Shown here piece by piece: positions 1-11,309 of a DNA stretch of 64,000 bases. Below the pieces are notes generated by a model. The model searched no databases, was not told where the DNA came from, and worked only from the letters and a program-made list of their open reading frames with translations. Both the position numbers and the translations under genes were made by a program. Origin of the DNA: Ampullaceana balthica (Eukaryota > Mollusca > Gastropoda > Lymnaeidae); assembly GCA_944989445.1 (NCBI GenBank), contig CALYLW010000058.1, forward strand, positions 658,501 to 722,500, in the 5' to 3' direction. Each line of letters opens with the position of its first letter. Within the stretch, counting starts at the first letter, position 1.

Positions 1-440
1 TACTACAAAGGCTTTGGCTTTCAAGACTGCACTAATTAAACAACCCGTTAAAACAAAGTTTTTGACTATATAAATCCCTTATATATGAGACATAACTAAA
101 AGTATTGATTATGTTCAAACGCGAAAAACATTTACAGACTGAAACTGACTGAACTCCCCTAGCTGTAAAACATGGGACGTGGTCATCGATGGCTGGAGTG
201 AACTCCAGTGACACGTGGAGTCAACAATAGCAATACGGTTACATAGAGATAAACTAAAAATGCATTAATTTAATATCGGTCGATCGATCGAACTGAAAGT
301 TTGATACCATGCATTTTTTTATCTATGTGCCAAATTTGAGCTTGATAGCATCACGGGAAGTGGGTCATTTTTTACTTTTGTTTTTCCGCCCGACCAGGAG
401 AGCGATCACTACAAGACGGTGAAGTTAATATAAGGGATTT
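1..440. repeat. Dispersed AT-rich repeat, family shared with 19190-20600 and 25000-25850
   Basis: The block carries short stretches that recur at 19190-20600, 24990-25850 and 57340-57480: a 'tataaatcc...tatatgagacataacta' stretch, an 'aaatgcattaatttaat' stretch followed by a cgatcgatcg motif, and a closing 'agggatttaaaaa'. No coding capacity is seen. It looks like a fragment of a non-autonomous element, but the termini cannot be fixed here. Confidence 0.5.
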
Positions 441-449
441 AAAAACAGG

Positions 450-681
450 TCTCATCAAGATTTACTTTCAAATTTAACAATCAAGCATTTCTCATAATGA
501 TAAATGTAGCATATGTGCACCACAATGTCATTATGTCTTTTGAAATTAGGATATGAATGTTTTAAATTTAATACATTTATAAATATTTGTATGTTACTTT
601 TTTCATGTGTAGCTCTGTGAGCCCAGCTGCTTGCTGGGTACTGCATTTTATAAATGATCAAATTATTATTATTATTATTAA
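450..681 (+). repeat. 3' end of an L2/CR1-like non-LTR retrotransposon (5'-truncated)
   Basis: This aligns by eye with the 3' untranslated end of the retrotransposon at 17141-18216. Both share the 'aatgataaatgtagcatatgt'-like stretch, the 'gctctgtgagcccag' block, the 'ttataaat' end and an (ATT)n tail (662-681). The 'GCGCT..GTGAGCCC...TATAAAT' tail type is known from L2-clade elements and SINEs that borrow it. It lies in the presumed intron before the exon at 823. Confidence 0.65.
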
Positions 682-822
682 TTTTCTCCAGGGAAAAGTC
701 GTAGAATTTTATTTTAATTTTAGATCTGGTGCAGGAGTATCTTGAAAATTTTTATATTTTGCTAATTGCATGTTTTCATGTTCATTAAGTCATTGTTTTG
801 AAGTAAATTCTGTATCTCTCAG

Positions 823-999
823 GTGTGGGTACACAAAGCTAAATCATCCTCCAGTGATTCAGATGTTCCCAAAAAAAGAAAACTTTCACCAGATGAGGAT
901 CAGGACATAACAGAGGAAAAAAAGAAATTAAAAACAGATTTAAAACCCCTCTCCCAATCCACAAATTCCAAACTGGCTAAATTTTCTAAATGTGATTAG
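823..999 (+). CDS. Terminal coding exon of a nuclear protein, possibly WDHD1/AND-1-like
   Basis: A pyrimidine-rich stretch ending in cag (806-822) is a good splice acceptor. The frame starting at 823 is open for 58 codons and stops at TAG 997-999. The peptide begins VWVHKAKSSSSDSD, continues with a basic nuclear-localisation type motif PKKRKLSPDED and an EEKKKLK stretch, and ends STNSKLAKFSKCD. The opening resembles the last helix of an HMG box (W..KAK), and the order HMG-box end, KKRK signal, short K/F-rich tail is how I recall WDHD1. That identity is an inference. No upstream exon is visible, so the gene continues left of the window. Poly(A) signals follow at 1662 and 1710. Composition is lysine and serine rich, unlike the surrounding repeats. 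Confidence 0.6.
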   Translation: MWVHKAKSSSSDSDVPKKRKLSPDEDQDITEEKKKLKTDLKPLSQSTNSKLAKFSKCD

Positions 1000-1720
1000 C
1001 ACCTGCATAATTCTATTATCAAGTTTCACTTTAAGCCAATATAAGAGTTAAGACTTTATTTTATTTCAATACCTGAAATCTATATCAAAGAAATTTTATA
1101 TTTTAAAACAACCCTTTGCAAATTATGAAAAGATATTCGAGTGTACTTGAAATACTTTTGTAAATTCTAAAAATAGTTAAAAACGATTTAATATCTTTAA
1201 AAAATGTTAAACTGTACAGTTTGTAAAAAAATAGTTTGTCTTAGTTATCAAATTAGATATCACATGTGGTAAGGTTTAGAATTTGATAATCATGACATTT
1301 TGCCATTGATGCTTTTAATTGCTATTAAGATCTCAGCTACTTTAAGGAGAGAGGTTAAAATGAAACAGTTGTCATGGCTACTCAGCAGGATGTTGATATT
1401 GTTCAGCTGGTTTATAGGGCTATATTTTGTGCTCTTTACCACAAGTGGTATGTTGAATTATATGTAGCCATGTTACTGGTTTATTTTTTTTGTTCTTTAC
1501 TTAGGTTACTTAACAGATGAATCTGTTATATTTTCAACTCTATTCTATTGTAATATCTATCAGTAAACATTGATAGTTATCTTAGACATGTTGATTTCCC
1601 CACAATCCAATTTGTTTTCAGTTTCCTTGTCATTCTTAAGTTGGTATATTTCATTTTTTTCAATAAAACTGTCAATCTCAGTTTGTATGTAACATAACTA
1701 ATAATTTATAATAAATGTTT
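1000..1720 (+). promoter_or_regulatory. 3' UTR with poly(A) signals
   Basis: AT-rich sequence downstream of the stop at 997-999 contains AATAAA at 1662-1667 and 1710-1715. This is the likely 3' end of the plus-strand gene. It faces the minus-strand NPC2-like 3' end, so the two genes converge. Confidence 0.45.
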
Positions 1721-1847
1721 TTGTTCAAAAGAAATAATTGTTATCTTCAATCAATACAGTTATTTTGAGTTATTGAAATGAAAGTTGTTTTTAAAATTGG
1801 TGAACAAATCAACAGTCCAATGATTTTTAAATTAAACAAAAATCAAA

Positions 1848-1853
1848 TTTATT
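1848..1853 (-). promoter_or_regulatory. Poly(A) signal of the NPC2-like gene
   Basis: AATAAA on the minus strand, about 290 bases past the stop codon at 2142-2144. It gives a short 3' UTR (2141 down to about 1830) and leaves little more than 100 bases between the two convergent transcripts. Confidence 0.45.
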
Positions 1854-2141
1854 GTGGGACAAAGCAATAACATTTCTTATTTTAGTGAAGCAAAAGATTT
1901 AATGTCATTATTTATGTACACAAAAGCTTTAACAATAACTAGTTTCCTAGACTGTATCAATCTTTGATTTGTCCTCAGTTGGAAAAAAAAATCACTACTA
2001 TTCTTGCTCTCCATCAAAATCAGATCATGTAAAGTAAAAGTCAATTTTGGGCCAGCAGCAGCAATGCCTGGTGCTAAGTTACCAACTTTGGACTTTGATG
2101 TCTAAATAAAGTTCATGTTGACTAATTTGAGGCAGTCTGCT

Positions 2142-5100
2142 TCAGTTTGTGATTGTGACAGGAACTGTGAAGCATGTGATGTCATCAGATCCAGACAACA
2201 GTTCCCACTTGACAACCAACGTAATCTGAGAACACAGAAACAAATGGTTTTAACACTACACTGAAGAAAGGAGGGGGGGGGGCAGATAATGTTGTTACAA
2301 GCCTAATCCTTGTTTATGGAATGGACACAAGTTAATGCCATTTCCTAATACAGGAGCAAACATCTTTGTCCAATTTATAAACTGCGTAGAAAAGCTTAAT
2401 CTTTTGTGAAAATATACAGATAACAAGGCTAGGCTTCTTATTTTTGAGGTATAAAAATTATAAGATAATCTGTCGGTAAACATTAAAAAGTGATAAGATA
2501 CTCTGTTGGTATACATTAAAAATGATAAGATACTCTGTTGGTATACATTAAAAATGATAAGATACTCTGTTGGTATACATTAAAAATTATAAGATACTCT
2601 GTTGGTATACATTAAAAATGATAAGATACTCTGTTGGTATACATTAAAAATTATAAGATACTATTTCTGTATACATAAAAAATGATAAGATACCCTGGTG
2701 GTAAACATTAAAAATGATAAGATAATCTGTTGGTAAACACTAAATATGATAAGATACTCTGTATTCATTAAAATGATAAGATAATCTGTTGGCAAACATT
2801 AAAAATGATAAGATACTCTGTCTGTATACATTAAAAATGATAAGATACTCTGTTGGTATACATTAAACATGTATCATCTAAATAAAATAACGTCAAACCT
2901 GAGGGTACGCCGGTTGAACAAAGATTGCATTCTTGTAAACAGAAGAGCTGCCCTGATTGATGGGACACGTCATAAAGTGACATGCGTCAGAATCAGGGAT
3001 AGGAAAAGGTACAAGGACACCTGCTATGTCACCGTGGACTGATGTCAGTGCTGACGTTATGGCATTGTCTGGATTGCACAAGGAAATAAAAAAGATTATT
3101 GTTACCGTTATTGTAAGCGAATATAATTAAGAAAGCGGAGCTGGAATGAATTAGAGGCCGTCCATAAATGACGATTTTTCACCCCCCCCCCTCGTCACAC
3201 TTTGTCACAAAAACTTCCAATATGACGTCACAAAGCGGGGTTCTCTAAAAGCCGTATTTTCTATATGAAAATAAGCATATTTCAAATCACATTTTTGTGA
3301 TTTAAGTATGTATTTAGTGTGAGGCTGCTCTCTAATATCATAATACGCGTAGTGCCATGTAAAATGTGATTATATAAATTGTAAACAATCAAATATTTAG
3401 GTAGAATTTTAAAGTTGAGCGTTTTTTGATGTGACGTCACATTTCTTAAATACCCCCCCCCCTTTTTTTTTCTTCCAGGTGCTTGGCGTCATTTATGGAC
3501 GCCCCTTAATTTGAATCCTATAATTTTATTCTTTACTGTTTAAATAAGAATAATTACCGAAAAAAAGGATAACATTCATCTGCAATGCTCGGATAAAACA
3601 TGCCACATACTAATCAACATATTAACAAAACATGATACTATTCATTAAAAGTTTTGTTCTGGCCGGGGGGGGGGTCAAGTGAAGTTTCATGAAATAATTG
3701 AATAACTTGCCGTATTTATAATGACCGGGCAATGTAAATAATGTCATACATTATCCTACTAACTTGCTTGGAAATTGATTGTTACAGTAACGTTGGTGTT
3801 CTTCTTAAATGGACACGGTATTGATGGGCACGGCGTGATGTCCACTTGGGTGATGGTCCCCAGCTTTGAACCTGTCAAGACAACAAAAATATGTCAATAG
3901 GAATTTATAACAAACTATTACCATAGAGGTCTATAGGAATTTATAACAAACTATTACCATAGAGGTCTATAGGAATTAATAACAAACTATTACCATAGAG
4001 AGTTTTTACCTAGAGTTATTAACAATCCTATACATAAACTGAATTACCCCTGGTGTTATCCGGTATAGTTACTATTTATTTACTATTTCATCCTTTATTT
4101 GGTCGAAGGAGGGAGAGTGAATCAAATCTTCCGAAATGGCGTATCATCATTTACATTTACGGAATGGCTCCTCTTGCACGAAGTATTTCGTAAATATATT
4201 TTGGATACATCAGCAGGGATGCTTATTATTATTATTATTTCTGTGGGGGTGCCCAGCTTTGTTCTAACAAAGACTGGTACACCTCTACGAGATAGTGATT
4301 GGATGTTAACAAAATAAACGGTGTTCTAACCATGCTTATAACCTGACCAAGGGAAACATGACTGTGTCGTGGAGCATAATTTAGGAACCGCTGGGATCAA
4401 CAAATAGATCGGGGAAAACTGGCATTTTAAAAATTTTATGTGTGTAATTAATGTACGCATGGCGCCAATATGAAATCCTACGACGGTTTGGTATGAGTCT
4501 AAAACTCATTGTACCAGCAGACAGAGGCAGTCTAAAACTAATTCATTGTACCAGCAGACAGAGGCAGTCTAAAACTAATTCATTGTACCAGCAGACAGAG
4601 GCAGTCTAAAACTAATCCATTGTACCAGCAGACAGAGGCAGTCTAAAACTAATTCATTGTACCAGCAGACAGTGGCAGTCTAAAACTCATTGTACAAGCA
4701 GACAGAGGCAGTCTAAAACTAATTCATTGTACCAGCAGACAGAGGCAGTCTAAAACTCATTGTACCAGCAGACAGAGGCAGTCTAAAACTAATTCATTGT
4801 ACCAGCAGACAGAGGCAGTCTAAAACTAATTCATTGTACCAGCAGACAGAGGCAGTCTAAAACTCATTGTACCAGCAGACAGAGGCAGTCTAAAACTAAT
4901 TCATTGTACCAGCAGACAGAGGCAGTCTAAAACTAATTCATTGTACCAGCAGACAGAGGCAGTCTAAAACTAATTGTACCAGCAGACAGAGGCAGTCTAA
5001 AACTAATTCATTGTACCAGCAGACAGAGGCAGTCTAAACTAATTCATTGTACCAGCAGACAGAGGCAGTCTAAAACTAATTCATTGTACCAGCAGACAGA

Positions 5101-8041
5101 GGCAGTCTAAAATTAATTCATTGTACCAGCAGACAGAGGCAGTCTAAAACTAATTCATTGTACCAGCAGACAGAGGCAGTCTAAAACTAGTTCATTGTAC
5201 CAGCAGACAGAGGCAGTCTAAAACTAATTCATTGTACCAGCAGACAGGGGCAGTCTAAAACTAATTCATTGTACCAGCAGACAGAGGCAGTCTAAAACTA
5301 ATTCATTGTACCAGCAGACAGAGGCAGTCTAAAACTAATTCATTGTACCAGCAGACAGAGGCAGTCTAAAACTAATTCATTGTACCAGCAGACAGAGGCA
5401 GTCTAAAACTAATTCATTGTACCAGCAGACAGAGGCAGTCTAAAACTCATTGTACCAGCAGACAGAGGCAGTCTAAAACTAATTCATTGTACCAGCAGAC
5501 AGAGGCATTCTAAAACTCATTGTACCAGCAGACAGAGGCAGTCTAAAACTCATTGTACCAGCAGACAGAGGCAGTCTAAAACTCATTGTACCAGCAGACA
5601 GAGGCAGTCTAAAACTTATTCATTGTACCAGCAGACAGAGGCAGTCTAAAACTCATTGTACCAGCAGACAGAGGCAGTCTAAAACTCATTGTACCAGCAG
5701 ACAGAGGCAGTCTAAATCTCATTGTACCATTAGACAGAGGCAGTCTAAAATTTACTTAAAATTACGATTTGAGTGTATGGTGGTGGGAAGGGGGTGTGGG
5801 GCTGTCGGAAATGTCCGTTTGTTGATTACGTAATATTTAAGCACTTCACGGATTGACTGCCTCCGAGTATCAAGGGAAACGTTACACTGGGGGTTCATGT
5901 CAATGGATATTAACTTTCTTGTACAATATTGTCGTCTGCTGGGCCCAGGTTATGAGAGGACTCGATAGAATACGAGACAACCACACATACTTTATAGAAA
6001 ATCATGTTGTGTGGACACTATGGGGAAAAATGGATTTTGAAATAGAATTTAAACATTAATGTCATTTCCTATCAATTCCAAGCACCCGACAAGATCGATA
6101 TCAATTCGATGCAGTAACTAGAGTAAATTATAGTAGTGGCCAATGTTCCCTTTAAGCTGCGCGGTTGCGCGGCCGCGCAGACATCTGAATGACGCCGCGC
6201 AGCAGTTTAGAAATACCGCGCAGTAAATTTTGTAAAATGTTGCACAAAAAATGTATGCTGAGCAACTTTGCACACTAGTTTTTTCTCTTTGCACACGGAC
6301 CAACGAATCTTAGAGGGAACATTGGTAGTGGCAGTTACCGACCTTGTAGTTATTTAATATAAAATATATTTACTGCAAGAGGTATGCGATCATGACGTTA
6401 TTTTTATGATACTATCCTATCATAACGTTATATCCATGACACTATCCTATCAAAACGTTACCTTATCTAATTTGTTACAGATGTTCCTTCTATACAGAAT
6501 AGTCTTAACGCTTATCCAGGGTTTATGTCGTATTGCATTTTTATTAGAGTTTTAAATGTGTGTTGGTTTTCCTGGTTTCCTCAGGCAACCCATTCCACGT
6601 CCGAATTCCAGACGGGAAGAATTTGTATGAGTTTGTTCTTGCATTCGGAATAAGAAAAGTGTTTTAATCCCTATGTCTATCTGAGGGTTGTATTAGATTG
6701 TCTTTCTATTGTATTTCCAAGTTAAAATTAATTGCCTTATGTATTATCACTACTTTGCTCTTTGTTCTTCTATCCTCTAGTGTTTCAAGGTTTAATTATT
6801 TGTATAATGGTGTTACTCTTGTCAGTTTTGAATATTCTCCAGTAATGGATCTTATATCTAATGACACTCTCCTATCACACCGTTATATCTATGACACTAT
6901 CCTGTGAGGAAGTGAGTTATATTTATGACACTATCATATCAAAATGTTATATCTATGATACTATCCTATCATAATGTTATATCTATGATACTATCCTATC
7001 ATAATATTATAATTATGATACTATCCTATCATAATGTTATATCTATGATACCATCCTATCATAATGTTATATCTATGATACTATATTATCATAATGTTAT
7101 ATCTATGATACTATCCTATCATAATGTTATATCTATGACACTATCCTATCATAATGTTATATCTAGGATACTATCCTATCATAATGTTATATCTATGATA
7201 CTATCCTATCATAATGTTATATCTATGTCACTATCCTATCATAATGGTATATCTATGATACTATCCTATCATAATGTGATATCTATGACACTATCCTATC
7301 ATAATGTTATATCTATGATACTATCCTATCATAATGTTATATCTATGATACTATCCTATCATAATGTGATATCTATGACACTATCCTATCATAATGTTAT
7401 ATCTATGATACTATCCTATCATAATGTTATATCTATGATACAATCCTATCATAATGTGATATTTATGACACTATCCTATCATAATGTTATATCTATGATA
7501 CTATCCTATCATAATGTTATATCTATAATACTATCCTATCATAATGTTTTATCTATGATACTATCCTATCATAATGTGATATCTATGATACTATCCTATC
7601 ATAATGTTATATCTATGATACTATCCTATCATAATGTTATATCTATGATACTATCCTATCATAATGTTATATCTATGATACTATCCTATCATAATGTTAT
7701 ATCTATGATACTATCCTATCATAATGTTATATCTATGATACTATCACGAAGTTACCATTCCGGCAATATGACGATCATGTCATCTTAATTGTATAGCCAC
7801 TACCAACGTCACCACGAGCTAAAGGTTCTAATGTTATTGTTAGATTACATCAAGACACGATGAGTTGATTCAAATATAAGACAACGAAGTTGGCACGTGG
7901 ACATAATCCGGCTTTGATGCACGACGCATAGGATCTGGACATCTTAGGATAAAACTTACCACAATCTTTCACGGGCACAATATCGGCGTATGTGAAACCG
8001 ATCATTACCACTGCGACACACAGAGCGCTCACAGAATTCAT
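2142..8041 (-). CDS. NPC2: NPC2-like secreted sterol/lipid-binding protein, four exons
   Basis: Exons on the minus strand: 8041-7960, 3871-3764, 3068-2899 and 2225-2142 (stop TGA 2144-2142). Splice sites read G/GTAAGT, CAG/G, A/GTTAGT, CAG/A, CAG/GTTTGA and CAG/A, and the phases join exactly (444 nt, 147 residues). The protein has a signal peptide (MNSVSALCVAVVMIGFTYA, then D). An ML (MD-2-related lipid recognition) fold is indicated by VPVKDCGSK, VDITPCPSIPCPFKKN, GVLVPFPIPDSDACHFMTCP, YPQITLVVKWELL and a final DDITCFTVPVTI. Six cysteines match the three NPC2 disulphides, and length is close to the usual ~150. NPC2 proteins bind cholesterol in the lysosome lumen, while invertebrate paralogues may bind other lipids outside the cell. 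NVT in KKNTNVTVT is a glycosylation sequon. ATG 8041 is chosen because it starts the signal peptide; a GTG lies two codons upstream. Introns 1-3 carry minisatellites and MITEs. The weakest junction is the GTTTGA donor. Confidence 0.9.
2457..2872. repeat. Minisatellite, 32-bp unit, about 12 copies
   Basis: Tandem copies of gttggtatacattaaaaatg plus ataagatactct, with point variants at the right end. The array lies inside intron 3 of the NPC2-like gene, between the exons at 2225 and 2899. Confidence 0.9.
3154..3505. mobile_element. Harbinger-type MITE with GGCCGTCCATAAA termini
   Basis: Inverted ends (gaggccgtccataaatgac and gtcatttatggacgcccc) are flanked by TTA on both sides (3151-3153, 3506-3508). 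A 3-bp TWA duplication is typical of the PIF/Harbinger superfamily. The interior has C- and G-runs and tgacgtcac motifs. Related copies lie at 13785, 35365, 47722 and, broken, at 33345/35861 and 52672. It has no coding capacity and lies inside intron 2 of the NPC2-like gene. Confidence 0.75.
3897..4003. repeat. Short tandem repeat, 36-bp unit, three copies
   Basis: Three copies of ataggaatttataacaaact plus attaccatagaggtct at 3897, 3933 and 3969, in intron 1 of the NPC2-like gene just upstream of exon 2. Confidence 0.85.
4494..5751. repeat. Minisatellite, 37/33-bp units, about 35 copies
   Basis: The unit is cattgtaccagcagacagag plus gcagtctaaaactaatt. A shorter 33-bp form lacks the four-base aatt and is interspersed, more often toward the right end. 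It is very homogeneous and lies in intron 1 of the NPC2-like gene. Confidence 0.95.
6141..6324. mobile_element. Short hAT-type MITE with 8-bp target duplication
   Basis: The ends are inverted (caatgttccctttaag and cttagagggaacattg) and the exact 8-bp direct repeat GTAGTGGC flanks them (6133-6140, 6325-6332). The 184-bp interior holds gcgcgg-rich hairpins and no ORF of note. Eight-bp duplications are the hAT signature. A relative is at 38245-38406. It lies in intron 1 of the NPC2-like gene. Confidence 0.85.
6462..6540 (-). repeat. 3' tail of the (GATAA)-tailed SINE-like family, degenerate
   Basis: Contains ccttatctaatttgttacag, then atgttccttctatacagaat, read against the better copy at 43448-43530 and the forward copies at 11310, 57118 and 59155. 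Confidence 0.5.
6918..7745. repeat. Minisatellite, 30-bp unit, about 28 copies
   Basis: The unit is atgatactatcctatcataa plus tgttatatct. Earlier stray copies occur at 6395-6450 and 6860-6905. The unit is a multiple of three with no stop in one frame, so it is open for 287 codons (SYHNVISMIL repeats). This is a repeat translation, not a gene. It lies in intron 1 of the NPC2-like gene. Confidence 0.95.
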
Positions 8042-8159
8042 TGTCACAGATGGATCTTCTCAACTTTCCTGGCGAATCAAACAGATGATGTTAGCTTAAT
8101 TTGTCCCGAGTGTTTGCACGCAGCCCACCTTGCTGTCGTGCGCTTTATGTCAACCGTCC

Positions 8160-8169
8160 CTATTTATAT
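8160..8169 (-). promoter_or_regulatory. TATA box of the NPC2-like gene
   Basis: The minus strand reads ATATAAATAG, a consensus TATA box, about 120 bases upstream of the ATG at 8041. It predicts transcription starting near 8130 and a 5' UTR of roughly 90 bases. A PstI-like ctgcag repeat region lies just upstream. Confidence 0.55.
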
Positions 8170-8411
8170 GTTGGCTGCTGCAGGTCCGGTTCTATGAAGT
8201 CATTACCATTGGGTTATCTCTGGGTCGCATCGTACGACACCAACTCATTATCTCTTGTGTTTTTTTTTGTTGTTTTTTTAAAAAAATATTTCTTATGTCA
8301 GTCTTAAGTTGTTGGGAACTTTTCATAGTTACAGATTACTCTGGTAATACCATGACCTCGTCTTCTTGTTCACATTCAGTTTGTTATCTGACATCGGACC
8401 ACCACATCATG

Positions 8412-8632
8412 ATTAACTTACAGCTCTATAAATAGCGCACTTGTACAATGGATCTAGCAGCGTTTACATTAACTTACAGCTCTATAAATAGCACACTTGT
8501 ACAATGGATCTAGCAGCGTTTACATTAACTTAAAGCTCTATAAATAGCACACTTGTACAATGGATCTAGCAGCGTTTACATTAACTTACAGCTCTATAAA
8601 TAGCACACTTGTACAATGGATCTAGCAGTGTT
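8412..8632. repeat. Tandem repeat, 56-bp unit, four copies, each with a TATA-like motif
   Basis: Copies begin at attaactta 8412, 8468 and so on. Each contains ctctataaatag and the block cacttgtacaatggatctag. The copies are nearly identical, differing at one to three positions. The array lies about 370 bases upstream of the NPC2-like ATG, with its TATA motifs pointing away from that gene. Confidence 0.9.
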
Positions 8633-8810
8633 TACTAATTGACGGGACTCCACCCTCGACCCCCGACCCTCGACCCGGTAATTGAAATGAAAGTAAATGT
8701 ACGGGGTCGCGTAAAATCACCGAGGAGTTAACGAAACACAACTGTAACTTTGTTATAAGTTCAAACCTGCGCTGAACTTCGAAACAATGTCAATGTCTCT
8801 GTTTCGCTTT

Positions 8811-8940
8811 AATCTCATCAGAACATAATCTCATCTGAACATTATCTCATCTGAACATAATCTCATCAGAACATAATCTCATCTGAACATAATCTCATCT
8901 GAACATAATCTCATCTGAACATAATCTCATCTGAACATAA
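8811..8940. repeat. Tandem repeat, 16-bp unit, about eight copies
   Basis: Repeats of ataatctcatctgaac, with a catcagaac variant. Confidence 0.9.
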
Positions 8941-10620
8941 AGATACAGTTCACAGCTGATCTTACGAAATAATTTGTTTATAGTTAGTGTAGACAGCGCA
9001 CACATTTAAAAAAAACTTTACGCGCCAAAGAGTTGAAAGATAAGCAGCTCAGTTACATTTTATTCACATGCTGCGCACACAGCATTTGAGAATTTCGCGG
9101 CACGCCATAAACAGAAACACTCAAAGCTAAACAACACACTTGTAATTATATTGCTAATTTGCAAAAAGGGTAAAACTTTAAAATTAATTTTACGATTGCA
9201 TTGTATCTATTTACTCTTCTCTGTAAACTTCAAGCAGACTCTGTAATATCATCACATTCACATACACTAACATTTACTATCTCAACATTCACACCGCATT
9301 CACATTACTTTACTGTGTGCTTTACTGTGTGCTTTTACTGTGTGCTTTACTGTGTGCTTTACTGTTCCTTTCTCTCGGGGACATTTGGCAATTCGTCCAC
9401 CTGGTATCACAGTGTCGCGTCGGACTCAGCCAGACAGCACATTTATTGTTGTTTTAAAGGATGTTTACATTACTCTAGTTTTAGCTCGCACAGGGGCCTG
9501 CACTGAGCTATTTTGGCAATTCCCATTCACCAAAAGCAACTATTTCGCTGACCTACCACAGTTAATTAAGCGATTGATTTCATTATGATTTGCTCCATTG
9601 GTGTTGATAGTGCCACACCTATGACGATAAATGGGCCTCCAGGAGCGGATTACCCGGGCCCCAACGCCCACGCTCCTGAGCGAGGAATTAAAAGGCAAGA
9701 TGTGTTTTTACCACGGGAAGTTGGACAAGAGAGAAAAGCGTCTCGCCAATTAGACTTAAATCTTAGGACGAAAAAAATACAGATACTTCAAGTCATCAAC
9801 TTAAGTCTAACTACGAATAAATTTCTAATTTTGAGTATGTATCAATGATAATATTTACCTCAAAACTTCAAGTTCAAAAACTTTTTTTTTAAAATGGGGA
9901 GTACCTTCAAAGGCGAAGGCATATAAAAGGCTGTGGAAATTCATAAAACATAACATGAAACATGCACAACCTTTGGTTTCCTTTAAGATAGAATTTGAAA
10001 TATGATCAAGCTATGGTTTCTTAGAATATCGAACACAGAATATGTTCAAGCTATGGTTTCCTTCTTTAAGATCTAACATGAAATACATACAACCTAAGGT
10101 TTCTTTTTGAAACCCTACATTTAAAACAACTAAACAACCGGTGTTTATTAACCATAATTGAGCAACCGTTTAGTTAATTTTACAGTACAGGCACTCATTT
10201 GGGGTCCAGATAAACTGAACATTAATTAAACTTTTAATATTTAATTATAATTTTATGCTCATGGGAAACTGGAAACAGTACAAACTACAACTCCGTGGCT
10301 CAGCCCTGCCCCACTATCCCCACCTCCCCCTCTCCCGTGACCGGTGCCTGACATTATTGTCGGACATGTGTGTAGCATATTCCTGGCTTTCAATTAAATG
10401 GAATTACTGACAAGAAAAGATAACCCAAATCCACGAGCGCCCTCTGGTCTACAGGTCAGTGTGTCGATTTTTCGAAACAAATTTGTTAAAGTTGGCCCGG
10501 CAATATGGCCGACTACTTAAAAGAGATTAGCACATATCGATGACGCAATCAATTAGTTATTAAAATATTATTTTTTAAAATACTAATAGATAAATTGAAT
10601 TAACTACAATCACTGATTCT
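8941..10620. other. Mostly unassigned intergenic sequence
   Basis: A short tttactgtgtgc tandem repeat lies at 9307-9366. Degenerate 'ctatggtttcctt' blocks recur at 9968-10110. Plus-strand open frames at 9340-9588 and 9585-9848 have no recognisable domain and no clear splice or promoter context, so I do not call genes. Confidence 0.4.
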
Positions 10621-10625
10621 GTTTA

Positions 10626-10781
10626 CAGGGGCGGATTAAGAATGCACATGGCCCCTGGCTGAAATTCCACCTGGGGCCCGGTCAAGCTATCTTTATTATA
10701 CAATATAATAAGTTTGGGGGCCTTAAAACATTGGGACCCCCTGGCTTTAGTCCAATCAGCACCACCTTTAATCCGCCACTG
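10626..10781. mobile_element. Short hAT-type MITE
   Basis: The ends caggggcggattaag and ctttaatccgccactg are inverted repeats. Flanking 8-mers tctgttta and actgtata agree at six of eight positions, as expected for a decayed 8-bp duplication. Length is 156 bp, with a GGGGCC-rich interior and no ORF. Confidence 0.6.
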
Positions 10782-11309
10782 ACTGTATAAGTATACTAGT
10801 CTTGAAATCTATTCAAATTTCAGTGAAAGAAAGCAAAACACAATCCATGGCTTATTTCTTTATAAAACAATTTCTTTTGTTATTGAGCCTTTCAGTTTGA
10901 GAATGATTTGTTCTTGATAAGGATCTAAGGGCCATAACCAGTGCCGGGTTAACATATAAGCTACACAAGCTGTAGCTAAGGGCCCGACTTTCTTAGGGGC
11001 CCACAAAAAATAATTGTCCGAGTGAGCAATTGTGATATTTGGCACTGACATAGAATATCTAATAATAAAGGGTCCCATATCTCAAATAGCGTATGGCCTT
11101 ATCAAGTCTAAATACGGCTCTGCCCAGGCCCCAATGGCCTTAAAAATTTGAAGAGCCATACATATTTCTTTTTTATTATTATTATTTGTTTATTATTATT
11201 ATAATGATTATTTTATTATTTTATTTTTTAATTTTTGTTTTATTCAAACGCAATTTTCTTTAGAAATTTATAGGTAAGTGTAGGAGGCAAATTTATAGGT
11301 AAGTGTAGG

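Noticed and set aside
4494..5751. CRISPR-like regular repeats
   Set aside because: Units are contiguous with no unique spacers, and the context is an intron of an animal gene.
6925..7788. 287-codon frame SYHNVISMIL
   Set aside because: 30-bp minisatellite within an intron of the NPC2-like gene, on the opposite strand; unit length divisible by three explains the open frame.
9340..9848. Two short plus-strand ORFs (82 and 87 residues)
   Set aside because: No family, start context or conservation visible from sequence alone.
10939..11124. Possible hAT MITE starting cagtgccggg and ending acggctctg
   Set aside because: Ends pair only weakly and flanking 8-mers do not match.
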